This document shows positions 42,478 to 51,253 of a DNA stretch of 64,000 bases, piece by piece. The stretch comes from an uncultured Oscillospiraceae bacterium (GTDB lineage Bacteria > Bacillota > Clostridia > Oscillospirales > Acutalibacteraceae). Every line of letters begins with the position of its first letter. Position 1 is the first letter of the stretch. The position numbers were made by a program, and so were the translations under genes. Location of the stretch: positions 89,333 through 153,332 of the forward strand of contig UQLQ01000002.1 of assembly GCA_900541905.1 (NCBI GenBank), written 5' to 3'. Under the pieces are notes generated by a model. The model saw only the letters and a program-made list of their open reading frames with translations, was not told where the DNA came from and made no database searches.

Positions 42478-44160
42478 ATGAAAAAAGGGTTTGAAAAATA
42501 TATTCCGTTTGAACCTGTGAAATTGCCGGACCGTACATGGCCTGACAAAGTCATTGAGAAGGCACCAATCTGGTGCAGCGTAGACTTGCGTGACGGTAAT
42601 CAGGCGCTTGTCAATCCAATGAATTTGGAAGAAAAGTTGCTCTTTTTTCAAACTTTGGTTGATATTGGTTTTAAAGAAATAGAAGTAGGGTTTCCATCCG
42701 CTTCCGAAACAGAATATGAAATTTTGCGTGCGCTGATTGACCGTAATTTAATTCCGGATGATGTAACCATCCAAGTATTGGTACAGGCAAGACCGCATTT
42801 GATTACAAAAACCTTTGAAGCAATCAGCGGTGCGAAAAATGTAATTGTTCACTTTTATAATTCTACTTCTACTCTTCAGCGGAAAGTAGTATTCCATACA
42901 GACATGCAAGGTGTTATTGATATTGCAGTGGAAGGTGCTAAATTAATCAAAGAACTGACTGAGCAAGAAGTTGCAAAAACAGGCGCCAATATTCGTTTTG
43001 AATATTCTCCTGAAAGCTTCTCAGGCACTGAAATGGACAATGCTGTGTTAATTTGTGACAAAGTATTGGAAACATTGGGTGCAACTCCGGAACATAAAGT
43101 AATTTTGAATCTTCCCAATACCGTTGAAGGTATGATGCCAAATCAGCATGCGGACCAAATTGAGTACTTCTGCCGTCATTTGAAAGGAAGAGACAGTGCG
43201 ATTATCAGCTTACATCCGCATAATGACAGAGGCACTGCAACGGCTGCAACAGAATTGGGGATTTTGGCAGGTGCAGACCGCGTGGAAGGTACTTTATTCG
43301 GCAATGGTGAACGTACAGGTAACGCAGACATTATGAATGTTGCAATGAACATGTACACACAAGGCATTGACCCCGAATTAAACTTCTCAGAGATGAACAA
43401 AATCAAAGAAGTATACGAGCAATGTACTGAAATGAAAGTGCATGAACGTCATCCGTATGCAGGTGAATTGGTATTTACCGCTTTTTCAGGCTCTCATCAA
43501 GACGCAATTAATAAAGGCGTTGACTATATGAAACAAAATAACTCAGAGTATTGGGAAGTACCATACTTGCCAATTGACCCTGCAGACTTGGGCAGACAAT
43601 ACGAACCCATTATTCGTATTAACAGCCAGTCGGGTAAAGGCGGTGCTGCTTTTATCATGCAGCAGATTTTTGGTTATCAAATGCCAAAAGCCATGCATCC
43701 TGAGTTTGGAAAAATTGTAAAAGCCGCATGTGACAAAGCCGGAAGAGAGATTATGCCGAAAGAAATTTTCGCATTGTTTGAAGAAGAGTACCTACACGTT
43801 CATAAACCATATAATTTAAAAAGCTATAAAATTTATGAAGAAAATGATGTGGAAAATGAAACAGTAGTTCACTTTGAAGGAAATCTGCGCTTTGAACATA
43901 CCGACCATATGATTTCCGGTGTGGGCAACGGCCCGATTGACGCGTTTTTTAATGCGTTGAAAACCGTTGGAATTACAAATTATAAATTTGTATCTTACAG
44001 TGAGCATGCTGTTTCAGAAGGTGCAAATTCAAAAGCCATTTCTTATATTCAGTTGGAATGTCCCAACGGCAACACTATTTTCGGCGTTGGTTTAGACAGC
44101 AATATCAGCTTGGCTTCCATTAAAGGTATTATTTGTGCCATCAATCGTGCACAAAAATAA
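42478..44160 (+). CDS. leuA: 2-isopropylmalate synthase
   Basis: A 560-residue LeuA of the longer type. TIM barrel with SVDLRDGNQAL (metal-binding Asp), EVGFPSASETEYE, SLHPHNDRGTA (metal-binding HxH), and GTLFGNGERTGN, then a C-terminal LeuA allosteric domain (about 430-560) for leucine feedback inhibition. First step of leucine synthesis from 2-oxoisovalerate and acetyl-CoA. ATG after AAAGGAGAGG. Controlled by the T-box upstream. Confidence 0.95.
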   Translation: MKKGFEKYIPFEPVKLPDRTWPDKVIEKAPIWCSVDLRDGNQALVNPMNLEEKLLFFQTLVDIGFKEIEVGFPSASETEYEILRALIDRNLIPDDVTIQVLVQARPHLITKTFEAISGAKNVIVHFYNSTSTLQRKVVFHTDMQGVIDIAVEGAKLIKELTEQEVAKTGANIRFEYSPESFSGTEMDNAVLICDKVLETLGATPEHKVILNLPNTVEGMMPNQHADQIEYFCRHLKGRDSAIISLHPHNDRGTATAATELGILAGADRVEGTLFGNGERTGNADIMNVAMNMYTQGIDPELNFSEMNKIKEVYEQCTEMKVHERHPYAGELVFTAFSGSHQDAINKGVDYMKQNNSEYWEVPYLPIDPADLGRQYEPIIRINSQSGKGGAAFIMQQIFGYQMPKAMHPEFGKIVKAACDKAGREIMPKEIFALFEEEYLHVHKPYNLKSYKIYEENDVENETVVHFEGNLRFEHTDHMISGVGNGPIDAFFNALKTVGITNYKFVSYSEHAVSEGANSKAISYIQLECPNGNTIFGVGLDSNISLASIKGIICAINRAQK

Positions 44161-44201
44161 AACAGAACGTTATCATTTCATATAAAAAAGGAAGGTACAT
44201 C

Positions 44202-45278
44202 ATGAAAGAATATCAAATCACCGTATTAAAGGGCGACGGCATTGGTCCTGAAATTGTAGATCAGGCAATCAAAGTGTTGAACAAAACTGCTGAAACGTTC
44301 GACTTCAAAGTAAATTATCAGGAAGAATATATTGGCGGTGCAGCCATTGATGCAACAGGCGAACCATTGCCGCAAAAAACTGTGGATTCTTGTAAAGCAT
44401 CCGACGCTGTGATACTTGGTGCTGTAGGAGGGCCAAAATGGGATTCCTTATCAGGAAGTCAAAGACCTGAAGCGGGTTTGCTGGGCATTCGCGGTGCATT
44501 GGGACTATATGCAAATTTACGTCCTGCAGTTATTTTTGAACCGCTTCGCGATGCTTCCCCTCTAAAAGAAGAAATCATTGGAGATGCATTGGATATCATG
44601 GTGGTTCGCGAATTAACAGGCGGTATTTACTTTGGTCAGCGCGGTCGTGATACGGTTGATGGTGTAGAATCTGCATTTGATACGGAACGTTACTCCGTAA
44701 AAGAAGTAGAGCGTATTGCACGTATCGGTTTTGAAATGGCGCAAAAGAGAAACAAACGCCTATGCAGCGTTGATAAAGCCAATGTGTTGGAGTCCTCCCG
44801 TTTGTGGAGAGAAACCGTTACCAAAATTGCAAAAGAATACCCGGATGTTACGTTAGATTATATGTATGTAGACAACTGTGCAATGCAGTTGGTGCGTAAT
44901 CCAAAACAATTTGATGTTATTTTGACTTCCAATATTTTTGGTGATATTCTTTCGGACGAAGCTTCTATGATTAGCGGTTCCATTGGTATGCTGGCATCTG
45001 CAAGTCTTGGAGAAAATCAATTTGGCTTGTATGAACCAATCCATGGCAGTGCGCCTGACATTGCAGGAACAGGAAAAGCCAATCCGCTTGCTACCATTTT
45101 GTCCGTTTCTATGATGCTGAAATATACATTGAATCAGCCAGAAGCAGCACAAGCAATTGAAGATGCTGTATCTAAGGCGTTGACCATGGCACGTACTCCC
45201 GATATTCACACAGAAGGTATGAAATTGGTAAATTGTTCTGAAATGGGCGACCTTGTCTGCCAACTGCTTTCATGTTAA
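44202..45278 (+). CDS. leuB: 3-isopropylmalate dehydrogenase
   Basis: A 358-residue decarboxylating dehydrogenase with KGDGIGPEIVDQA (about 9-21), VRELTGGIYFG, DKANVLESSRLWR (substrate), and GSAPDIAGTGKANP (NAD-binding; Asp in the pocket indicates NAD rather than NADP). It follows leuA by 41 bases with its own AAAGGAAGG. leuC and leuD, which act between LeuA and LeuB, are not in this cluster. Confidence 0.95.
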   Translation: MKEYQITVLKGDGIGPEIVDQAIKVLNKTAETFDFKVNYQEEYIGGAAIDATGEPLPQKTVDSCKASDAVILGAVGGPKWDSLSGSQRPEAGLLGIRGALGLYANLRPAVIFEPLRDASPLKEEIIGDALDIMVVRELTGGIYFGQRGRDTVDGVESAFDTERYSVKEVERIARIGFEMAQKRNKRLCSVDKANVLESSRLWRETVTKIAKEYPDVTLDYMYVDNCAMQLVRNPKQFDVILTSNIFGDILSDEASMISGSIGMLASASLGENQFGLYEPIHGSAPDIAGTGKANPLATILSVSMMLKYTLNQPEAAQAIEDAVSKALTMARTPDIHTEGMKLVNCSEMGDLVCQLLSC

Positions 45279-45289
45279 AATATTCATAA

Positions 45290-45325
45290 AGAAAAGCTCC
45301 AACCTATCATTGGAGCTTTTCTCTG
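45290..45325 (+). terminator. Terminator after leuB
   Basis: A 13-bp perfect stem (45290-45302 with 45310-45322). The azlC ribosome site follows within 15 bases and no promoter is visible between, so partial read-through into azlCD is likely. Confidence 0.75.
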
Positions 45326-45346
45326 TGTTTGAGAGTGGGGGTATTC

Positions 45347-46150
45347 ATGGATTATAAAGAAAAAACACGTACGGAAGAATCTAATTCCGCTGAGTTAAAT
45401 TCGGCAGAAGAGAATACAACTGCAAAAGCTTCTGTGGAGGAACGTTCCCATCTTACCTTCCGTCGAGGATTGAGAGACGGGCTTCCCATTTGTTTGGGGT
45501 ATTTATCGGTTGCCTTTACCTTTGGTATGGTAGTAGTCGAAGGCGGCTTACCGCCTTGGGTAGCTGTTCTGATTTCCATGACTTGTTTTACCGGCACTGG
45601 GCAGTTTGCAGGCATAGCCCTGATTGTGTCCGGAGGCATGTATGTAGAAATGCTGGTTACAACGTTTATTATTAATATTCGTTATCTGTTAATGTCGTTG
45701 TCGCTTTCTCAAAAAATCGAAAAACGTATGAATGGAATTGAGCGAGCATTGCTGTCATTTGGCAATACAGATGAAGTATTTGCAGTCGCTATGCAGCAGG
45801 AAGGTAAGGTAGGAGCCAGATACCTTTCAGGCTTGATGTTAACCCCTTATCTGGGTTGGACATTAGGAACCTTATTGGGAGCAACCGTAACGGGATTTTT
45901 GCCCTTAGCCATTCGCAGTGCATTGGGAATTGCCATATACGGTATGTTTATTTCCATTATTATTCCTCCTGCACGAAAAATGAAGTCCATTGCAATCGTC
46001 ATTCTCATTTCGGTTGCAATCAGCTGTTTGTTTTATTGGACGCCTGTTTTAAATCAATTGTCCAACGGTTGGGTTATTATCATTTGTGCAGTGGTGGCTT
46101 CGGCGTTTGCAGCTTGGAAATTTCCAATTAAGGAGGACAAGGAATCGTGA
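45347..46150 (+). CDS. azlC: Branched-chain amino acid exporter, large subunit AzlC
   Basis: A 267-residue membrane protein of the AzlC/YgaZ family with FRRGLRDGLPICLGYLSVAFTFG (shown only in part as family motif, about 40-62), TGTGQFAG and NIRYLLMSLSLS. About 7-8 spans follow a 40-residue Ser/Glu/Asn-rich cytoplasmic N-terminus. Exports branched-chain amino acids with AzlD. ATG 45347 after GTGGGGG. It lies behind the leucine genes, which suits an overflow valve. Confidence 0.9.
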   Translation: MDYKEKTRTEESNSAELNSAEENTTAKASVEERSHLTFRRGLRDGLPICLGYLSVAFTFGMVVVEGGLPPWVAVLISMTCFTGTGQFAGIALIVSGGMYVEMLVTTFIINIRYLLMSLSLSQKIEKRMNGIERALLSFGNTDEVFAVAMQQEGKVGARYLSGLMLTPYLGWTLGTLLGATVTGFLPLAIRSALGIAIYGMFISIIIPPARKMKSIAIVILISVAISCLFYWTPVLNQLSNGWVIIICAVVASAFAAWKFPIKEDKES

Positions 46151-46491
46151 ATTATACTTATGTTCTTCTTAGCATCTTAATTATGGCGTTGGTGACGTAT
46201 CTGCCAAGAATGCTGCCGCTGGTTCTCTTCCGTAAAACCATTGAGAATCAATTTATCAAATCATTTTTGGCATATGTGCCCTATGCGGTACTTGGTGCTA
46301 TGACATTTCCGAGTATTCTATTTTCCACATCGCCGAACGGCGGTTTTTCGCTTGTATACTTTTTAGGCGGTTTGGTAGGTATGCTGGCAGCCATGGTCTT
46401 AGCTTATTTCAACAGAGGGTTATTGTTGGTGGCTGTCAGTTCGGTTGTTGTAGCATTTATCACACAAGAGTTATTGGGTTTTATTATGTAA
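46147..46491 (+). CDS. azlD: Branched-chain amino acid exporter, small subunit AzlD
   Basis: A 114-residue membrane protein with four hydrophobic segments and the AzlD/YgaH motif YLPRMLPLVLF (about 18-28). GTG start overlaps the azlC stop (GTGA), so the two subunits are coupled in translation. AGGAGG lies just before, inside azlC. Confidence 0.92.
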   Translation: MNYTYVLLSILIMALVTYLPRMLPLVLFRKTIENQFIKSFLAYVPYAVLGAMTFPSILFSTSPNGGFSLVYFLGGLVGMLAAMVLAYFNRGLLLVAVSSVVVAFITQELLGFIM

Positions 46492-46497
46492 AAAATC

Positions 46498-46535
46498 ATA
46501 GCTGCGGCATCTATTACCGCAGCTATAATTTTTTT
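46498..46535 (+). terminator. Terminator after azlD
   Basis: ATAGCTGCGG (46498-46507) pairs with CCGCAGCTAT (46517-46526), followed by a run of Ts. Confidence 0.88.
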
Positions 46536-46539
46536 GCTC

Positions 46540-46568
46540 TTGTTTGCATAGAGAGGTTGGTATATAAT
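46540..46568 (+). promoter_or_regulatory. Promoter of rsmA
   Basis: TTGTTT (46540-46545), 17-base spacer, TATAAT (46563-46568), about 50 bases before the start. Confidence 0.6.
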
Positions 46569-46618
46569 AACAATATTATCATAAAAATCGAAAAATATCC
46601 TTTTCACTGGAGGACTGC

Positions 46619-47488
46619 ATGAAAAATCTATCAGATATTAATGTTGTAAAAAGCTTATTGTCCCGTCACGGATTTCAATTTTCAAAAGCGTTGGGACAAA
46701 ACTTTTTAATCAATCCTGAAATTTGTCCCAAAATGGCTACAGAATGTGGGGCAGACCAAACCAAAGGAGTGATTGAGGTTGGTCCCGGCTTTGGCGTGCT
46801 CACCAGAGAATTGGCAGCAAGGGCCAATAAAGTGGTAGCCATTGAATTGGATAAAAGGCTTCCTGCTGTACTGGCAGAAACACTGAGAGATTTTGATAAT
46901 GTAAAAGTTGTGCAGGCAGACATCATGGAAGTGGATTTGCATCAACTGATTCACGATGAATTTTCCGGTTTAGATGTTTTGGTTTGTGCCAATCTTCCAT
47001 ATTATATTACATCTCCCGTTATCATGAAATTGCTGGAAGAAAAGCTTCCGGTGGAATCTCTGACAGTTATGGTACAAAAAGAAGCGGCTGTGCGTATTTG
47101 TGCGGCTCCCGGTACGCGTGCTTGCGGCGCAGTGAGCGTAGCGGTGCAATATTACAGCCAGCCCCAGATATTATTTGATGTACCCAGAGACTGCTTTTTT
47201 CCTGCTCCCAATGTAGATTCGGCTGTGATTCGTCTCAATATCCGCACGGAACCTCCCGTAAAATTGGAAACAGAAGAAAAACAGTTTTTCAAATTGGTAA
47301 AAGCAGCATTTGGACAGCGTAGAAAAACAGTTTTGAACTCTTTAAGTACCGGTCTTGGAAAATCAAAAGAGGAACTATCTGCAGCTTTGCAACAGGCAGG
47401 TATTGCACCAACTGCCAGGGCAGAACAATTAACCATGGAGCAGTTTGGAACGCTTTGTAATCTCTTATTTCCAAATAAGGCGCAGTAA
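46619..47488 (+). CDS. rsmA: 16S rRNA dimethyltransferase RsmA (KsgA)
   Basis: A 289-residue enzyme that dimethylates A1518 and A1519 in 16S rRNA; its loss gives kasugamycin resistance. LGQNFLINPEICPKM (about 22-36), SAM-binding EVGPGFGVLTRELA, catalytic NLPYYITSPV (about 123-132), and a helical C-terminal domain with AFGQRRKTVLNSL. ATG after TGGAGG. Confidence 0.95.
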   Translation: MKNLSDINVVKSLLSRHGFQFSKALGQNFLINPEICPKMATECGADQTKGVIEVGPGFGVLTRELAARANKVVAIELDKRLPAVLAETLRDFDNVKVVQADIMEVDLHQLIHDEFSGLDVLVCANLPYYITSPVIMKLLEEKLPVESLTVMVQKEAAVRICAAPGTRACGAVSVAVQYYSQPQILFDVPRDCFFPAPNVDSAVIRLNIRTEPPVKLETEEKQFFKLVKAAFGQRRKTVLNSLSTGLGKSKEELSAALQQAGIAPTARAEQLTMEQFGTLCNLLFPNKAQ

Positions 47489-47730
47489 ATCACTTTGAAG
47501 CTCTGTTTGGAATGCAATCATAGAACAAATACAGTGCTGGACATTATAAAAATTTTATCTATGATGCTTTGATGTATGGCAGAATGTATCTATTCCGCTT
47601 TACAAAATTGCTGCACAAGTTTACAGTTTTATTCTTGTGTGTATGAATATAATAGTCAATCCGATGTGAGGGTTCATTTATAATTGTTATTTTAGTACTT
47701 GATTGTTTTTCATAAAAAGGAAGTATGTAT

Positions 47731-47904
47731 ATGGCAGGAAAAATTGCATGGATTTTTTTCGGCATTGCAATCATATGTGCAATTGTTGCCGCGTTTACCA
47801 GTCCCTTTCGTTTGGAAGTGGTATCGATTACCTGCGCGGCTGTTTCCATTACACTTGGGTTATTTGGCATGTTTTTTGCGTTTGAAAGCTGGAAAGAAGA
47901 GTAA
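47731..47904 (+). CDS. Small two-span membrane protein
   Basis: A 57-residue protein starting at ATG 47731 behind AAAAAGGAAG. It has two hydrophobic segments (about 4-22 and 30-50) split by a short SPFRLE turn, and ends in ESWKEE. The frame stays open to a TAA 28 bases before the next gene, with a fresh AGGGAGG between them. I do not recognise the family. Same strand and close spacing suggest it works with the HdeD-like fusion protein that follows. Confidence 0.6.
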   Translation: MAGKIAWIFFGIAIICAIVAAFTSPFRLEVVSITCAAVSITLGLFGMFFAFESWKEE

Positions 47905-47931
47905 TATTACCAAATTGAGGGAGGTTACAGA

Positions 47932-49227
47932 ATGAATATCAAAGCGAAAGTTGTGAATCCATTGCTTTTGCTGGTAACATCCGTTTTGTTTTTGGGAATT
48001 GGTATCTTTATTTTAATCGACCACGATTTGGCTTCCCGTGTGCTGATGATTGGGATTGCAATTGCAATCGTAGTGGCAGGTATTACACACGCGGTAGGCG
48101 TTATTTTAAATAAACATATGATACAAGGTGTACTTATTGGCTTGGCATACGCTGTCGTTGCTGCCAGTCTGTTTGTATTATCTTGGTTTTATATTATATC
48201 TGTTACATGGATTTTTGCACTTTGGTTTTTATGTACAGGTATTATCAGGGGTGCTATTTGCATACAAGCAATCAAAAAGCAGTCTCAAGGCCGCTTGATT
48301 GGCGCATTGGTTTCTATTTTATCAATTGCATTTGCAATTATATTATTTATGAATCCGTTTATGAGAAGCACAACCGTTTTGCGCATTGTAGGCATCTATA
48401 TGATTTTATATGGACTGACTGTCCTGTTTGATTTCTTTTCGGAAATTTTTAAATGGAATTTAAATGATGATAACACTACAAGAAGAGTTCGTATTCCGCT
48501 TCCGTTATTTATTACCGCCTTTATACCGTCCAGATTAATGAGCAATTTTAATAAATATTTCAGAGAACATAATGTAAAAGCAAATATGATTCAAGAAATC
48601 AATGCACCTGAAGGGAAAGAACGGGTGGATTTAGAAGTATTTATCCATTTATGCGGAGAGAATTTAAATGAATTTGGGCATTCTGATTTCTGTTACGGAG
48701 ATACCGTGTATTCTTATGGGGCGTATGACGAAACAGAGCATAAATTTTTTGGTATGTTCAGCCAGGGAACCATTGTAAAGGCGCCCAGAGAGTTGTATAT
48801 ACGCCATTGTTTATCGTTTGAAAAGAAAATATTGGTAGGTTTCGGCCTTTGTTTATCAGATGCTCAAAAAAAGAAAGTAGAAGAAAAAATAAACGAAATT
48901 ATGCAGGTAGCAATGCCGTGGCAGACAAGATACGAACGGATACAAAATGGCACACTGTCTCAGGAGGAACCTTGTAACGATGCTGCCAGCGAACTGGTAA
49001 AGGCAACAGGAGCAAAGATATACAAAATCAAATCAGGAGAATTTAAAACCTATTTTGCCATCAATACCAACTGTGTGAAATTGGCTGATTATATTACAGG
49101 TTCTGCAGGGTTGGATGTATTGGATGTCAGCGGCATTGTTACACCGGGCAGTTATTACGCGCTTTTGGATGATATGTTTGAACGGAGAAATACCATTGTG
49201 GTTTCTAAGACCATTTATCGAAACTGA
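47932..49227 (+). CDS. HdeD-like membrane domain fused to a possible papain-fold domain
   Basis: A 431-residue protein. Residues 1-175 hold about six spans arranged as in HdeD/DUF308 proteins. Residues 200-431 are soluble. There, GHSDFCYGDTVYSYGAYD (near 248) and NTNCVKLADYITGSAG (near 382) look like the His and Cys elements of a circularly permuted NlpC/P60 or DUF4105-type papain fold, followed by VSGIVTPGSYYALL. If so, it may be a membrane-anchored hydrolase or acyltransferase, probably facing the cytoplasm. The domain call is by eye and needs a profile search. ATG after GGGAGG. Confidence 0.6.
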   Translation: MNIKAKVVNPLLLLVTSVLFLGIGIFILIDHDLASRVLMIGIAIAIVVAGITHAVGVILNKHMIQGVLIGLAYAVVAASLFVLSWFYIISVTWIFALWFLCTGIIRGAICIQAIKKQSQGRLIGALVSILSIAFAIILFMNPFMRSTTVLRIVGIYMILYGLTVLFDFFSEIFKWNLNDDNTTRRVRIPLPLFITAFIPSRLMSNFNKYFREHNVKANMIQEINAPEGKERVDLEVFIHLCGENLNEFGHSDFCYGDTVYSYGAYDETEHKFFGMFSQGTIVKAPRELYIRHCLSFEKKILVGFGLCLSDAQKKKVEEKINEIMQVAMPWQTRYERIQNGTLSQEEPCNDAASELVKATGAKIYKIKSGEFKTYFAINTNCVKLADYITGSAGLDVLDVSGIVTPGSYYALLDDMFERRNTIVVSKTIYRN

Positions 49228-49239
49228 ACACAGGATATT

Positions 49240-49267
49240 TTGACAAAATCGCAATTTATGATACAAT
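49240..49267 (+). promoter_or_regulatory. Promoter of the ABC-F gene
   Basis: TTGACA (49240-49245), 16-base spacer, TACAAT (49262-49267) with TGA before it (extended -10), about 45 bases before the start. The leader is too short for a regulatory uORF of the antibiotic-resistance ABC-F type. Confidence 0.8.
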
Positions 49268-49311
49268 GATTAGAACGATTCATAATAAAATTCAACTATA
49301 CTGGAGGAACT

Positions 49312-50904
49312 ATGATTACAGTATCTGATGTAAGTGTTGGCTTTAGCGGCCAAGATTTATTTTCTCATGTAAATTTGCTGTTTACTCCCGGCAACTGTTA
49401 TGGTGTGATAGGCGCTAACGGAGCCGGTAAATCTACATTTTTAAAAGTATTGTCAGGTGAATTGGAACCAACCAAAGGTGATGTTTCCATTGACCCTAAG
49501 TGCAGAATGTCCGTATTGAAACAGGACCACTTTGCATATGAAGAATTTACGGTTTTAGATACCATTATGCAGGGCAATCAGCGTTTGTATGATGTAATGA
49601 AGCAAAAAGACGAGTTATATGCAAAGCCGGACTTCAGTGAGGAAGACGGTCATTTGGCAGCAGAACTGGAAGCAGAATTTGCGGAAATGAACGGTTGGGA
49701 TGCCGAAACCGATGCAGGAAAACTGCTGCAAGGTCTTGGATTGGAAACGGATATGCTGTATATGCAAATGAGTGCATTAACAGAAAGCGAGAAGGTAAAG
49801 GTACTGTTGGCAAGAGCATTGTTCGGCCAGCCTGATATTATTCTTTTGGACGAACCTACCAACGGTTTGGATATTAAATCCATTAACTGGCTGGAGGACT
49901 TCTTAATGGATTACATGGGTACTGTGATTGTAGTATCCCATGACCGTCATTTCTTGAATAACGTTTGTACTCATATTGTGGATATTGATTATAATAAAAT
50001 CAAACTTTATGTGGGCAACTATGATTTCTGGTACGAATCCAGCCAGCTCATGCAGCGTGTGATGCGTGACCAAAATAAAAAGAACGAAGATAAAATCAAA
50101 GAACTGCAAAACTTTATTCAACGTTTCTCTGCCAACAAATCAAAATCCAAACAGGCAACTTCCCGTAAAAAGTTAATTGAGAAATTGACGGTGGAAGAAA
50201 TGCCGGCTTCAACCCGTCGTTATCCGTATGTAGGGTTCCAAATGGACCGCGAACCGGGCAAAGAGATTTTGACGGTAGAAGATATTTCTAAAACAGTAGA
50301 TGGTGTAAAAGTACTGAACAAAGTTTCATTCCGTGTAAACAAAGGAGATAAAATTGCCTTTGTCGGCGAAAATGATATTGCAAATACGACTTTATTCCAA
50401 ATTTTAATGGGTGAATTAGAACCGGATGAAGGTTCTTATAAATGGGGAGTAAGTACAACTCAATCCTATTTTCCGAAAGATAATTCCGAATACTTTAATG
50501 GCTGTAATGAAAGCATTATTAAGTGGCTGGAACAGTATGCACAGGATACCACAGAAACTTATCTGAGAGGTTTTCTGGGAAAAATGTTGTTCTCAGGTGA
50601 TGATGTGTTAAAACCGGTTAATGTACTTTCCGGTGGAGAAAAGGTGCGCTGTATGCTTTCCCGTATGATGATGTACGGCTCCAATGTATTGGTTCTGGAT
50701 CAACCAACCAATCACTTGGATTTGGAGTCGATTACTGCAGTCAACAACGGTTTAATTGACTTTAAAGGGATTCTCTTGTTTGCTTCCCATGACCACCAAT
50801 TTGTACAAACCATTGCAAATCGCATTATTGAAATTACAGATGAAGGTATCATCGACCGTATGACAACCTTTGATGAATATTTGGAAGCTATGGGAAAAAA
50901 TTAA
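49312..50904 (+). CDS. ABC-F ATPase, YkpA/YbiT-like, with one degenerate ATP site
   Basis: A 530-residue protein with two ABC domains joined by the P-site tRNA-interaction linker (about 240-300) and no membrane spans, as in ribosome-associated ABC-F proteins. NBD1 has Walker A GANGAGKST and Walker B LLDEPTN, but signature LTESEK (156-161). NBD2 has Walker A GENDIANTT (352-360, Asn for Lys), Walker B LDQPTN (Gln464 for Glu), but signature LSGGEK (439-444). All three changes fall in the composite site built from NBD2 Walker motifs and the NBD1 signature. KLYVGNYDFWYESSQL is typical of the YkpA/YbiT group. Confidence 0.9.
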   Translation: MITVSDVSVGFSGQDLFSHVNLLFTPGNCYGVIGANGAGKSTFLKVLSGELEPTKGDVSIDPKCRMSVLKQDHFAYEEFTVLDTIMQGNQRLYDVMKQKDELYAKPDFSEEDGHLAAELEAEFAEMNGWDAETDAGKLLQGLGLETDMLYMQMSALTESEKVKVLLARALFGQPDIILLDEPTNGLDIKSINWLEDFLMDYMGTVIVVSHDRHFLNNVCTHIVDIDYNKIKLYVGNYDFWYESSQLMQRVMRDQNKKNEDKIKELQNFIQRFSANKSKSKQATSRKKLIEKLTVEEMPASTRRYPYVGFQMDREPGKEILTVEDISKTVDGVKVLNKVSFRVNKGDKIAFVGENDIANTTLFQILMGELEPDEGSYKWGVSTTQSYFPKDNSEYFNGCNESIIKWLEQYAQDTTETYLRGFLGKMLFSGDDVLKPVNVLSGGEKVRCMLSRMMMYGSNVLVLDQPTNHLDLESITAVNNGLIDFKGILLFASHDHQFVQTIANRIIEITDEGIIDRMTTFDEYLEAMGKN

Positions 50905-50908
50905 ACAG

Positions 50909-50939
50909 AAAAATGGGCTGTGAAAACAGCCCATTTTTT
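50909..50939 (+). terminator. Terminator after the ABC-F gene
   Basis: AAAAATGGGCTGT (50909-50921) pairs with ACAGCCCATTTTT (50926-50938), with a 4-base loop. Confidence 0.9.
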
Positions 50940-51207
50940 ATGATATTGACAGAGAATCTCTGAAAGTTAGATTGTATTTTTGGTATCATAAGGAAGAGAA
51001 AATGGTATACCGTTATTGATAAGATGTGTGAATGATGATGTAGAGTCGGAAAAATATCCCATTCTATCAAAAGATGAGGATACAGTATGTTAAAATCTGT
51101 CAGAAAAAATAACAAACGGCAGGACTTGATTATAAAGAAACGAAGAAAGCTATTAGTTATATCCAAAAGAGCGCCAAAGCATACCCAATTATGGAATAAG
51201 AATTTAT
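50940..51207 (+). pseudogene. Possible gene remnant
   Basis: No intact gene lies here, yet one plus-strand frame from about 50998 reads protein-like segments broken by stops (for example LIRCVNDDVESEKYPILSK and ERQSIPNYGIRIYKK), and a strong plus-strand terminator follows at 51208. This pattern suggests a decayed short gene. I cannot name a parent family. Confidence 0.25.
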
Positions 51208-51253
51208 AAAAAAGACTCAGTACAGAGGCTAACTTTCTGTACTGAGTCTTTTT
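51208..51253 (+). terminator. Strong terminator without an intact gene before it
   Basis: An 18-bp stem (about 51209-51226 with 51236-51253), loop about 9 bases, T-run on the plus strand. It is the longest stem in this part and has no intact gene upstream. Confidence 0.8.

Noticed and set aside
49246..49311. Antibiotic-sensing leader peptide before the ABC-F gene
   Set aside because: The predicted transcript leader is only about 45 bases and contains no short ORF or terminator, unlike vmlR/lsa-type ABC-F resistance genes.
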